Below, in pieces: positions 55,538 to 64,000 of a stretch of 64,000 bases of DNA. Made by a program: the position numbers and the translations under genes. Source of the stretch: Skeletonema tropicum (lineage: Eukaryota; Bacillariophyta; Thalassiosirophyceae; Thalassiosirales; Thalassiosiraceae); the NCBI GenBank assembly GCA_037178625.1, contig CM074129.1:1736001-1800000 (forward strand), written 5' to 3'. The stretch's first letter is position 1, and the number at the start of each line of letters is the position of its first letter. The notes under the pieces are model-generated. The model did no database searches, was not told the origin of the DNA, and saw only the letters and a program-made list of their open reading frames with translations.

Positions 55538-56320
55538 ATGGTATCACGAAAAAAGCTGCAAGGTCAGGCAAGGAAGGCCCAAGCGAAAGAGAAGAAACGA
55601 GGACCATTGTTTCAATTGCTCAAGCAGCTAAGGATTCGCCCAAATAATAGGTCAAGTGGTATCACCGCGTGCACGCACGGATGGAACCCGAATGAGGTCG
55701 ACTCCGATCACGATTGTCACAAATTCGTCGAGGTAGTGTTGGAAATCACCACCAAAGCAAGTGTCGCTGGAACAGCTTGTTCGGGCGCAATAGAGACAAC
55801 TGACAACCTATACCCAGAAGTATGGAATCATAAGGACAGCTTAGAGTGGATACGCAAGGCACTCATCAGCATGGGTGCAAGTATTATCCTCGCTGAAGAT
55901 GATGATAGAGAGGTGTTTGATTGCAGCATTGTGATGGGTTTCTGTGAACATATTCATCAACAATTGGCTTCCACAATGTATGGCTCTCAACCTTTCTGCA
56001 TCTACGCCAGGGTTCACGACCTTTTAAACGCAGATCGACGTCGTCTAGTTAGCTACATAAAAAAGAGGCTCCCCTGCTCATGCTTAGATGACAAATATAA
56101 AGAGGTGAAGGATTTACCCAAGATGGGCACCTGTCGCTATCGCAAGTGCAGTCACCTCCGATCGAAGGTTGCATTGAGCGAGATGATGAGTTGCGAGCGC
56201 TGTCGCATACAGCATTACTGCTCGGAACAGTGCCAAGCTGCTGATTGGCAAAGGCACAAGGAAAATGATTGCTGCAAACAATGGGGCAGATGGAGACTCA
56301 ATGGTGGCGCCACCAAATGA
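55538..56320 (+). CDS. MYND zinc-finger protein, 260 residues
   Basis: ATG 55538. The N-terminus is basic (SRKKLQGQARKAQAKEKKRG). The middle region (ACTHGWNP, CHKFVEVVLEITTK, WIRKALISMGASI, FDCSIVMGFCEHIHQQL) belongs to a domain I do not recognise by name; the C-terminus is a MYND finger, CRYRKC...CERCRIQHYCSEQCQAADWQRHKENDC. MYND fingers bind proline-rich partners and often occur in transcriptional or chromatin proteins. The product is probably nuclear or cytosolic, as there is no signal peptide. It is the intact relative of the pseudogene at 23215; the pair shares about 350 bp of upstream sequence as well. Confidence 0.88.
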   Translation: MVSRKKLQGQARKAQAKEKKRGPLFQLLKQLRIRPNNRSSGITACTHGWNPNEVDSDHDCHKFVEVVLEITTKASVAGTACSGAIETTDNLYPEVWNHKDSLEWIRKALISMGASIILAEDDDREVFDCSIVMGFCEHIHQQLASTMYGSQPFCIYARVHDLLNADRRRLVSYIKKRLPCSCLDDKYKEVKDLPKMGTCRYRKCSHLRSKVALSEMMSCERCRIQHYCSEQCQAADWQRHKENDCCKQWGRWRLNGGATK

Positions 56321-56522
56321 TTATTCATCCAGCTCATGAAACGTGAGCGAGAACAGACAATAACCCTCACATCAGTACATAATCTTCAAACACCCCAAAA
56401 GTATATTCAAGCAAGTTCAGTAGCTGGAGAAAGAGTAGCGGTGTGATGCAAGATCTCTCAGAGCCTGAGCTCTGGTTACTTACTTATTGATCGACAGGCT
56501 TCCAACATTAAAATTTAATTCC

Positions 56523-58076
56523 TCACATCCCATAGATCTTTTTGATGTCAAAGTCATCAGGTGGTGGCTCAATCGCAACGTAGTTTCCACCTCTTTCACC
56601 CCTGCAATAACCCAAAAAGTAATCTTTGTAATATGTACCACTCCTCGGGGAAGGCTTCACTTGGCCATCTGACGCAGTCTCCAACGCATCTTCAAACTCT
56701 TGTCGTAACTTAAACCATTCCTTGACAAGCATTGAACAAGTATCGATATTTACCAAGTTTGCTAATCGATACGCCTGTCGCTGATCCCTCGGAACTCTAG
56801 GATGAGCTATTTGACACTCCCACGGTTTCTTACAAGCAGTGTAATGCACAGTCTTGACCAATTGAACAGGAGTCATCCTACAATCCTCACAATTAGTATT
56901 GGAAGCATAATCAGGTTCACCATTCTCAAGCTTGGTTCGTGGATGGTCCCTACATTGCAAATGGTGTTCATCCCTCCGTTCCGGTCCTCTCCAAATAACA
57001 TCAGCAGCGACTTGATTCCATCGACAGACATTCAACTCAACTGAAGAATTGGGCGCCAACTGATCATAATAATACGCCACAGCCCCCTGGTACGCCATGG
57101 CCCCTTGAAAGCCACCATATCCCAGCCCAGCCCATCCAGATCCATCCCCCCTCCCCTTTTTATAATCCCCCTCCTTAATGAACTCAATATACCTATCAAA
57201 CACTTGTTTATCCGGCCGAGCCACCAAAAATCCCCCCTGGACAGCAGTAATCTTCTCCCATGGTTTTGCACTCGTAATATCCCGCGTAAAAAATGCATTC
57301 ACCGTTTCTGGCCACTCCAATTCGGAATGCTGTCGTTCAATCTTCCCCCGTGCCGCCTTGCCCCGTGGATGTGTCGCAGGATACAACATGGCATCATACA
57401 AGTCATCCAATGGCTGCAATACCGCCACATCCATATCCCAATGGACTACAATGGGATGATTGGTCAAATGATACGCATAAAGTTTGATAAATTCGGCAGA
57501 ACCGCAGCAGTTCTCGCCTTCAATGTGGTTACGGAGCCATTCTCCCTTGATATCTTCCTTTTTGACTGGATGGTCTTTGACTAATATTTTGTACCCCAGC
57601 CGTTCGAGAGATTTGGCATGTTCTTCACATGATGTGTGAACTATGGCGTACATCTGATAGGAGTATCGTGATGATGATTTCTTTTGGGATTGCTTGTTAT
57701 CATTGTTCGTCTCAGAAGACGAAGGAGACGCATTGTTGTTATAGTGCACAGAGTTTTTGTGGATGGAATGACGAAGGACCGCAGCAGCGTCGATAAAACC
57801 AGTGACGGAACTCTTTTTACCACATTTAATGAGCGAGATGGCGTGTGCGATGACTAATGGTGGATCGCCAGCTGATTCTGCTTCTTCTTTGACCACTGCT
57901 GCAGGGGATTGCAACACCAGCTGCGACAGTTGATGTTTGTTGAGCATGGAGCCGACGTAAAAGGTGTACAATGCCATCGTCGCGGCAATGACCGCAGAGA
58001 GAATGCAGACGAGGCGCCTTTGAGATAATATTCCGGCGGTGGCATTCCTCCTTTTGTTGGTGCTGATTGCGACCAT
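56523..58076 (-). CDS. Type II membrane glycosyltransferase (GT8-like)
   Basis: 517 residues from ATG 58076. A short basic cytosolic tail (NKRRNATAG) precedes one transmembrane segment at about 22-42 (LVCILSAVIAATMALYTFYV), typical of Golgi glycosyltransferases, followed by a Ser/Asn-rich stem. The catalytic domain has YQMYAIVHTSC, LGYKILVKDHP, FIKLYAYHLTNHPIVVHWDMDVAVL with the metal-binding DxD at 214-216, and ITAVQGGFLVARPD. These resemble glycogenin-like GT8 enzymes, which transfer sugar from a nucleotide donor. Several Cys residues in the C-terminal half (CRW, CRDH, NCEDC, CKKPWEC) suggest disulphides in the lumen. Acceptor unknown. The shared AAATAACCTGAAGCCCC motif lies about 55-80 bp upstream. 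Confidence 0.85.
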   Translation of the reverse strand: MVAISTNKRRNATAGILSQRRLVCILSAVIAATMALYTFYVGSMLNKHQLSQLVLQSPAAVVKEEAESAGDPPLVIAHAISLIKCGKKSSVTGFIDAAAVLRHSIHKNSVHYNNNASPSSSETNNDNKQSQKKSSSRYSYQMYAIVHTSCEEHAKSLERLGYKILVKDHPVKKEDIKGEWLRNHIEGENCCGSAEFIKLYAYHLTNHPIVVHWDMDVAVLQPLDDLYDAMLYPATHPRGKAARGKIERQHSELEWPETVNAFFTRDITSAKPWEKITAVQGGFLVARPDKQVFDRYIEFIKEGDYKKGRGDGSGWAGLGYGGFQGAMAYQGAVAYYYDQLAPNSSVELNVCRWNQVAADVIWRGPERRDEHHLQCRDHPRTKLENGEPDYASNTNCEDCRMTPVQLVKTVHYTACKKPWECQIAHPRVPRDQRQAYRLANLVNIDTCSMLVKEWFKLRQEFEDALETASDGQVKPSPRSGTYYKDYFLGYCRGERGGNYVAIEPPPDDFDIKKIYGM

Positions 58077-58129
58077 GATGACAATGTTATATTCTTTCGC
58101 TTTCGACTCACGGCGGATCGGGCGGTTTT

Positions 58130-58158
58130 TGTGTGTGGGGCTTCAGGTTATTTCCGTT
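58130..58158 (-). promoter_or_regulatory. Shared upstream motif at the glycosyltransferase gene
   Basis: In the sense of the gene: GGAAATAACCTGAAGCCCCA then CACAC. Nearly the same string occurs at 22749-22779, 47708-47740 and 63525-63557. The position just upstream of a start codon suggests a core promoter or 5' UTR element; function is inferred from recurrence only. Confidence 0.4.
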
Positions 58159-58159
58159 T

Positions 58160-60180
58160 TTTGGATTCGAAAGGTTAGAAATATTATCGTCTGTAGATTT
58201 TTATGTGTACGTAGGAATCGTTCAAGAAGCGGTACCAAAGTGGCGCCAACGATCATCGAGCACATGATGATTTCCGCCCGATCAGCGTATTGTACTTTAC
58301 TAAGCATGGTGCGGTTGTATTAAAGATATAATGCTCGTGATGCCTTTAGATATTTATGAATAAATGGAGCAGCTTGATATGTACCGATTTCTACATATGA
58401 TGTAAAATGCAAGCCAATTAGTGCACATGAATAAGTATAAGTGTATCCTCAACTCCTCATCAGCATTGAACGATGGTGTTGTAAAAAATATTTCAGCACT
58501 ATCGATGACAAGCACCTGTTAAAATAATGAACTTTAGACGCATATCATTGATGGATATATCTTATTGTTGCATCATAATAATTTATGAGGCCCACAGATC
58601 CGTGTTATTCGACATAAATGCATGCAGATAAACATCCATAAGAGAGAATACACTTTGCGCATTCCAACGATGTCAGCAGTGACAATATGCAGCTTTATCC
58701 GTGGAAAACTAATTCATTGAAACAGAAGAATCTTACGAAGTCGCTGAAGATTCCACTCCGATCTATTCAGAAGCAATGTAGCGCCATAACAACAGCCTTC
58801 TTCGGAGACAATATGTGCACTTATTCCATCCTAATCGAACCTCAAGTCACCCAACCACGACACTGTCTCTTCAACAAAATACAATAGTTGTTGTGTCTTT
58901 GTTGTCGGATGGTAAGGTTGATTTGAATAACAAAACCATTTGAGTTTGTTCAAGGAATGACCATATGTTGGACTATGGTGATAACAAGGTTGAGTTCGCC
59001 GATGGTAGTACAGTCAGTGAAATGGGATCTCCTTAACAGCTCCACGGCACAAAGCGATCCTTACATATTATTGAGAGCTCTTCTGTAGTGTTTAGTTGTC
59101 TCTTCATGATCAGAGGTCGGAATAGAACAATGAAATGGGTGACATTCGTTTATTATTGATGATGATATGTGTAGCAGCATCGACGGTACCCGGTGGAGCG
59201 CTATGGCCATATGAAGTCACTAACAATGAACCACACCAACGCCCAATGTCTATATATGTAAGCGGTGGCGAGGATTGGTGGAGAGAGGTCGGTTATACCA
59301 TTCATATTGAGCTGAATTGATGACGGCAGAGGTTGCATTTCGAGATTTCGTATGCTTGTATTTGGTTTTGAGGTTTGGGGCGTGACTATTATAACTCAGT
59401 CCGGCAGGTAGATCAGTAGTTTCTTCATGGTCTCAGCTGCTCAGATGGTCCTGGCCCGGACTGAGTTTCAAGGTATTCAAGGAGATACGATTTTTCACGC
59501 TATGCCATCATCATGGTAGTTTTGTTCATTTCCCCACGGAAGTCTGAAGGGATGTGGTCTTGTTAAAAAGCATTGGCGCGCAAATTGTGCCGGATGACTT
59601 GTGTACTACATAAGGGTACGTAAGTAGGAACCAGCTACGGGATTGACAGCGTTTCCCGGACTATACTATTCTCTGGCAGTCTTTTCTTCACCACTTTCGT
59701 GTTGGAAGTCGTAACGGTAAACGATACCTGCATCTTCATATTTTCAGCAGAATAAGATCTTTGCTTTGGACGACACGTTCTCTCAAGAGAGGTCTAAGTT
59801 AATACCCAACCCGACGACACGGGCAATGATGCTCTGGTTTAGTTAGAAATAGAAGGATGATGGGTCATTGTTGGCATTGGACAATTGCTGTTGCTGCGCC
59901 TTTCTCCTCGATATGATTATATGATTTATATGATTTTGTGGTTGTGGTTCCAGTTCCAGCGGTTCCCCGTTTGTAACTAGTTAATGTTAACTACATCCTA
60001 ATCTAAGTTGAAAAATTAACATATCCACGACCACACAGACTATTCAAACCATTCATTAAGTCCATCGTGTGTGTGCTACACATGTTGTAGCGTGCTATTG
60101 CTGTACTGTGATTTGTTGTTACGGGGAACAGGTACAGGCCTACTGCCTCTCAAGAGAAATTTAGAGACCTGCAAATCAAA
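58160..60180. other. Intergenic region with no supported gene
   Basis: The only ORF with a protein-like character is 59135-59320 (plus, 61 codons), which begins like a signal peptide (MGDIRLLLMMICVAAST) but has no further support. The rest is AT-rich with no repeats or inverted ends seen. Confidence 0.35.
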
Positions 60181-60202
60181 AATAAACTATACATTTTTTA
60201 CA

Positions 60203-62735
60203 CTAAACTGATCTAAATCGGCAACGGCTATCCCAAGACATTTTCGTGTTGCAACACTCCTCTTTACTGTCAAAAAGCTCATCCCACGACGCCGCAACAC
60301 CCCCACAAGGCGACGTTCCAACGCAATCTTTGGCACACGTAAACGCGTCGTATTTAACATACCACTTATCACTCCCTCCATATGAAGTGCCCAAGCAAGC
60401 GTTAATATTGTAGTGAAAATGCCTCTCGCAACATTGTCGAAGTGTAGTAGATAGATACCAACGCTGGTCATTGAGCATGTAGGTTGGAATATTACCGTCA
60501 TCTAAACAAGTAGAAGTATCAGTCCAATCGGGATAGAATTCACCGTGCGTCAACACTGGTGATATTCCCATACAGGAATGGTAATTCCATCCATAAAACT
60601 TCTTGCAGCAATCATCTCTAGTGTTGGACAAGAAGAGTTTGTGATTGCTCAGCATATAATAAGGCTCCAAACCTACAGAAACGATGTGAAGATGAAGATA
60701 ATTCAGCTGATAGTACTGTACAAATAATGTCACTGTTGAGCAGAACATGATTACTTACCATCATCAAGGCAGCCTTTATTGGCACCCTGCCAATCAGGGT
60801 AAAATAGCATCATATTACAATCATCATGATCAGGAGGATATCTTCCCATGCAATCATCATACATGTACCCACCAAAGAATTTCTTGCAGCAAGCTTTCCT
60901 TGTACTGGATAGCCAATCTTTAGGATTCACCGCCATGTAATCAGGTTCCAAGCCGTCGTTCCTATTGTTATTGGGGTTTGAGAAAGATCAGAGTGAGGAT
61001 TATCAGAATCAGATTCACGAGCGAAAGAATATCTCATAGGTACAACTACACAGGCCAGACACACAGAGATAGGTGAGACTTACCTACATCCCTCGCTATC
61101 TTTTTCCCATTGGGGATAGAATAAGTTGACATCTCCGCCGCCAGAAGGTGATTCTGTCGGTGCGGAAGATGGCGAGCAAGACGGCATTGTGCTTACACTT
61201 GGTTGATATGATGGCTCTGAAGAAGGTTGTGACGATGGCTCAGAAGAAGGTTCCGACGAGGGTTGCGAAGACGGCTCGGAAGAGGGTTGTGAGGATAAAG
61301 ACGGTTCCAAAGAAGGTTCCGAAGAGGGTTGTGAAGACGGCTCGGAAGAAGGTTGCGATGATAACGATGGCTCCAAAGAGGGCTCCGAAGAGGGTTGTGA
61401 AGACGGCTCCGAAGAGGGTTGTGATGATAACGATGGCTCCAAAGAGGGTTCCGAAGAGGGTTGTGAAGACGGCTCGGAAGAAGGTTGCGATGATAACGAT
61501 GGCTCCAAAGAGGGCTCCGAAGAGGGTTGTGAAGACGGCTCCGAAGAGGGTTGTGATGATAACGATGGCTCCAAAGAGGGTTCCGAAGAGGGTTGTGAAG
61601 ACGGCTCGGAAGAAGGTTGCGATGATAACGATGGCTCCAAAGAGGGCTCCGAAGAGGGTTGTGAAGACGGCTCCGAAGAGGGTTGTGATGATAACGATGG
61701 CTCCAAAGAGGGCTCCGAAGAGGGTTGTGAAGACGGCGCGGAAGAAGGTTGCGATGATAACGATGGCTCCAAAGAGGGCTCCGACGAGGGCTCACCTGAC
61801 CTCAACGTGGTCAAAGCAACTATCGGATCAGACACTGAAACAGAAGTTACTGTAAGATCTGGCAAATTCAGTCTTCGAGTACGGAGTCGAGTGCTACCCA
61901 GCCCTGTGATCGGATTGTCTGCTAAATAGTTCTGAATGGACGTGGTCATAGCGCTAGCCTTGGCTACAATGTTTTCTGTGATACTTTGTGCCGTCTCTAA
62001 AAGAGCAACTTCAGTTTCTTCACAATCCTCCTCTGGAGAGCACAGCACAGACATGGTGACATCAAGAACGACATCGATTGCAGTTTGAAGTTTTCGGCGA
62101 GAAGATGATGTGAGAGAAACATCTCCAATACTCTTGGTAACCGATGCAGAGCGAGAGCCAGTTCCTAGGGTTCCGGGTGGTGGAAGATAATCCGTGACAA
62201 CATCTTGAAACATAGCAGCAGCATCATCCAAATCGCTCGAACTCATAGAAGACACATCAATATTTCCCTCAACACCCAAGGTAAGTTCAAAACTCGCAAC
62301 GCTTTTGCCTCCTAATAAAGTACTTGGCAAAATCGTTGGCGCCGGAGAGGGTTGCGCGCTTATGCTTGGTTCCACGGAAGGTTGTAACGATAGCGATGGC
62401 ACAGAAGAAGGTTGTAACGATAGCGATGGCTCAGAAGAAGGTTGTGACGATAGTGATGGCTCAGAAGAAGGTTGTGACGACGGATCGGAGGATGGATTCG
62501 AGGAAGGTTGTAACGATAGCGATGGCTCAGAAGAAGGTTGTGACGACGGATCGGATGATGGATCCGAGGAAGGTTGTAACGATAGCGATGGCTCAGAAGA
62601 AGGTTGTGACGACGGATCGGATGATGGATCCGTGGAAGGTTGTAGTGTCGGCGATTTTGTTGGTGCAGAAGCTGCAATCCACTGCTGGCTGTGTATGACA
62701 AAAGGTGCAAGTGTGAGAGCAGTAGCAAACTTCAT
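60203..62735 (-). CDS. Secreted PSSEPS-repeat and Cys-rich repeat protein (three exons)
   Basis: Exons 61084-62735, 60759-60961 and 60203-60672 join in frame (phases 2 and 1; GTAAGT donors) to encode 774 residues. A signal peptide ([22 protein letters not shown]) is followed by [14 protein letters not shown] repeats, then a non-repetitive ~180-residue domain ([37 protein letters not shown]), then a second block of 22-residue PSSEPSSQ...SLSSQ repeats. The C-terminus is a series of ~60-residue Cys-rich units (FYPDW...GCLDDG...CCKKFF...CMG). Ser/Pro-rich repeats like these are heavily modified in diatom wall or mucilage proteins, so a cell-wall, girdle-band or adhesive role is plausible but unproven. 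All splice sites were chosen because they keep the Cys-unit spacing intact. Confidence 0.87.
61193..61795. repeat. 66-bp coding minisatellite in the PSSEPS gene
   Basis: About seven to eight copies of a 66-bp unit encode [20 protein letters not shown] plus SQ. Alternate copies differ in the same synonymous positions (GGCTCGGAAGAAGGTTGC against GGCTCCGAAGAGGGTTGT), giving a higher-order period of 132 bp. A shorter related array lies at 62350-62640. Confidence 0.85.
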
Positions 62736-63889
62736 GATAAGTGAATCCTTTGTAAACTGTGGAGAAAATCAACAAAAAAGTAAAAGAGAACATGTAAGTG
62801 AGTGATGATGGAGCTGCTGCTGACAATGAAGATGACGAATACAATGATACCCAATCCACAATACAATCCCCCTCATTCCATTCCCATCCCCCATCACATC
62901 CATGGGGGGTTACTCTACCGCAGCAGCAGAGGCACCGCCATGGAGTTAACAGCTTGAAGGCAGCATTTTGTACATACAGCGCCGCCCGACTGGCGACCTA
63001 ATTCCCTCAGCTGCAATCCTCATCACCCCCGGCACAATCACAATTCACGATGACAACCACCATAACCCAGACTGCTATTGTCCGCTAATCCAGCCTGCAA
63101 TCTGAAACGAGGAGACAACAAATATCATTGCGATTCTTACCGGGAGTGTTGTGGATATGTTGTTATCGGCGTCTTACTTCCCACAAAACGAAGGTAATTT
63201 TATGATCAATACACGACGGAGGCGGAGTAGAAGTGCTGGGGCGGCTGTCAAACGCAACGTGCAAATCCGATCTTCGAATCGCTGGATTTTTTCTTTTGCT
63301 GGGCGGGGCTCAGTTAAATGAAAGAAAGCCTGAAAGAAAGCTTGAAAGAAAGCTCTGTTTTTGGCCCAAAACGTTTTTTACTCTACAGCTGCGCCCCCAC
63401 CAGCTTTTTCGCGTTCTTGTGCCCTTCGGTTTTTGGTTACGGGTGTCGTATATTACATATGTTGTAGACGAGGACTCCAAACGCGAAGCTTCCACAACAA
63501 TCAGAATACCTACCAATACCAGACAGTGATACGTAGCACAGAAATAACCTAAAGCCCGACCTAAGTACCTACATGAACCCTGAGAATAGGGCAAATAAGT
63601 ACGTAGGAATTCCATACATGCCTGTCCCCCGTTTTTTTTTGGTTCCGACGATCTCCACTTTTTGCTCTCCACCGCCGCAGCCACAAAGATCCGCCCTCCC
63701 GTAGTATCCTATTACCACCCATACCATAGGGCACACACAACGCATAATAACTTGATAACATACTGTCCCCTACAGAATTTTCCGTAGAATTCAACGGCGG
63801 CCGCCGATTTGTTACGTTTGCAGCGGTTTTATTTACGTATCGTCATAAAGCTGACGGTGCTTTTTCTTATCATCATCGCATCTTTCATC
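62736..63889. other. Intergenic region between two divergent genes
   Basis: Contains the upstream region of the minus-strand PSSEPS gene and of the plus-strand gene at 63890. At 63525-63557 lies another copy of the GTAGCACAGAAATAACCT motif. At 63785 CGTAGAATTCAACGG resembles CGTAGAATTCAATGG at 37511, upstream of the large transposase-like gene. A tandem GAAAGAAAGCCT run lies at 63320-63352. Confidence 0.4.
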
Positions 63890-64000
63890 ATGGTTTCGAC
63901 CAAACAATTGTCTCCCAAGACTCCGAAGGTAGGAAAGAAGCGCCGATCAACAAAAGTTACTCCCTCTCCTGTGGCAGTGAAAAAGAAAAAGAATGCATGT
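63890..64000 (+). CDS. Start of a Lys-rich protein gene, truncated by the window edge
   Basis: ATG 63890 opens 37 codons: MVSTKQLSPKTPKVGKKRRS followed by TPSPVAVKKKKN. A basic Ser/Thr/Pro/Lys N-terminus suggests a nuclear protein, or a transposon-encoded leader of the kind seen in this window. The frame is open to the last base. Too short to classify. Confidence 0.45.
   Translation, partial: MVSTKQLSPKTPKVGKKRRSTKVTPSPVAVKKKKNAC

Noticed and set aside
61148..61855. 235-codon Lys/Val-rich plus-strand ORF and Arg/Leu/His-rich minus-strand ORF
   Set aside because: Both are other-frame readings of the 66-bp PSSEPS minisatellite; splice structure and signal peptide support only the minus-strand PSSEPS frame.

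Overview
The window looks like nuclear DNA of a centric diatom, most probably of the Thalassiosirales. Four things point there. The helicase at the left edge carries a signal peptide followed by an A|F step, the diatom/red-lineage plastid import motif. Introns are short (77-122 bp) and start GTAAGT or similar. Secreted proteins are built from PSSEPS-type repeats and Cys-rich repeats. MYND, RING and Sel1 modules occur in the combination common in diatoms. This assignment is inferred from content; no marker gene is present. No rRNA, tRNA or CRISPR array was recognised.

Layout. 1-1,713: plastid-targeted DEAD-box helicase (minus, runs off the edge). 2,004-6,171: a 4.2-kb DNA transposon with ~1-kb inverted arms, a decayed DDE transposase and an intact MYND-RING-Sel1 gene between the arms. 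6,282-8,819: secreted metzincin-type metalloprotease. 9,566-22,310: a recent tandem duplication (offset about 8,257 bp) of a four-exon secreted trypsin-like multidomain protein of 1,108 aa; a 3.35-kb TA-flanked element has split the downstream end of copy 1. 22.3-25.8 kb: debris, with a broken MYND gene joined to a copied metalloprotease 3' end, split by a 389-bp MITE, then a fold-back element.

27.2-35.7 kb holds a DIRS-like tyrosine-recombinase retrotransposon (gag-like ORF, RT-RNase H, YR). 35.9-37.3 kb is repeat-rich, with a TRIM-like 806-bp element and TGACGT-containing tandem repeats. 37.9-46.2 kb is a decayed, very large transposase-like gene interrupted precisely at a TA by a 4.6-kb Tc1/mariner-IS630-type element, which carries its own DDE transposase and a zinc-finger gene. 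47.7-54.8 kb is a further mosaic: a zinc-finger pseudogene, a 1.38-kb TTA-flanked Harbinger-like element, a 99-bp TA-flanked MITE, and a 2.3-kb element with an unrecognised protein.

55.2-64.0 kb returns to ordinary genes: an intact MYND protein (the source-type copy of the 23-kb pseudogene), a type II membrane glycosyltransferase, a spliced secreted PSSEPS/Cys-rich repeat protein, and the start of a Lys-rich gene at the right edge.

Host genes are mainly secreted or endomembrane proteins (two protease families, a glycosyltransferase, a putative wall protein) plus zinc-finger proteins. About half of the window is mobile DNA. In two transposons the long inverted arms themselves encode the N-terminus of the transposase; in the 39.4-44.0 kb element the two arms give opposite-strand genes the same basic N-terminal leader. 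That is the most unusual organisation seen here.
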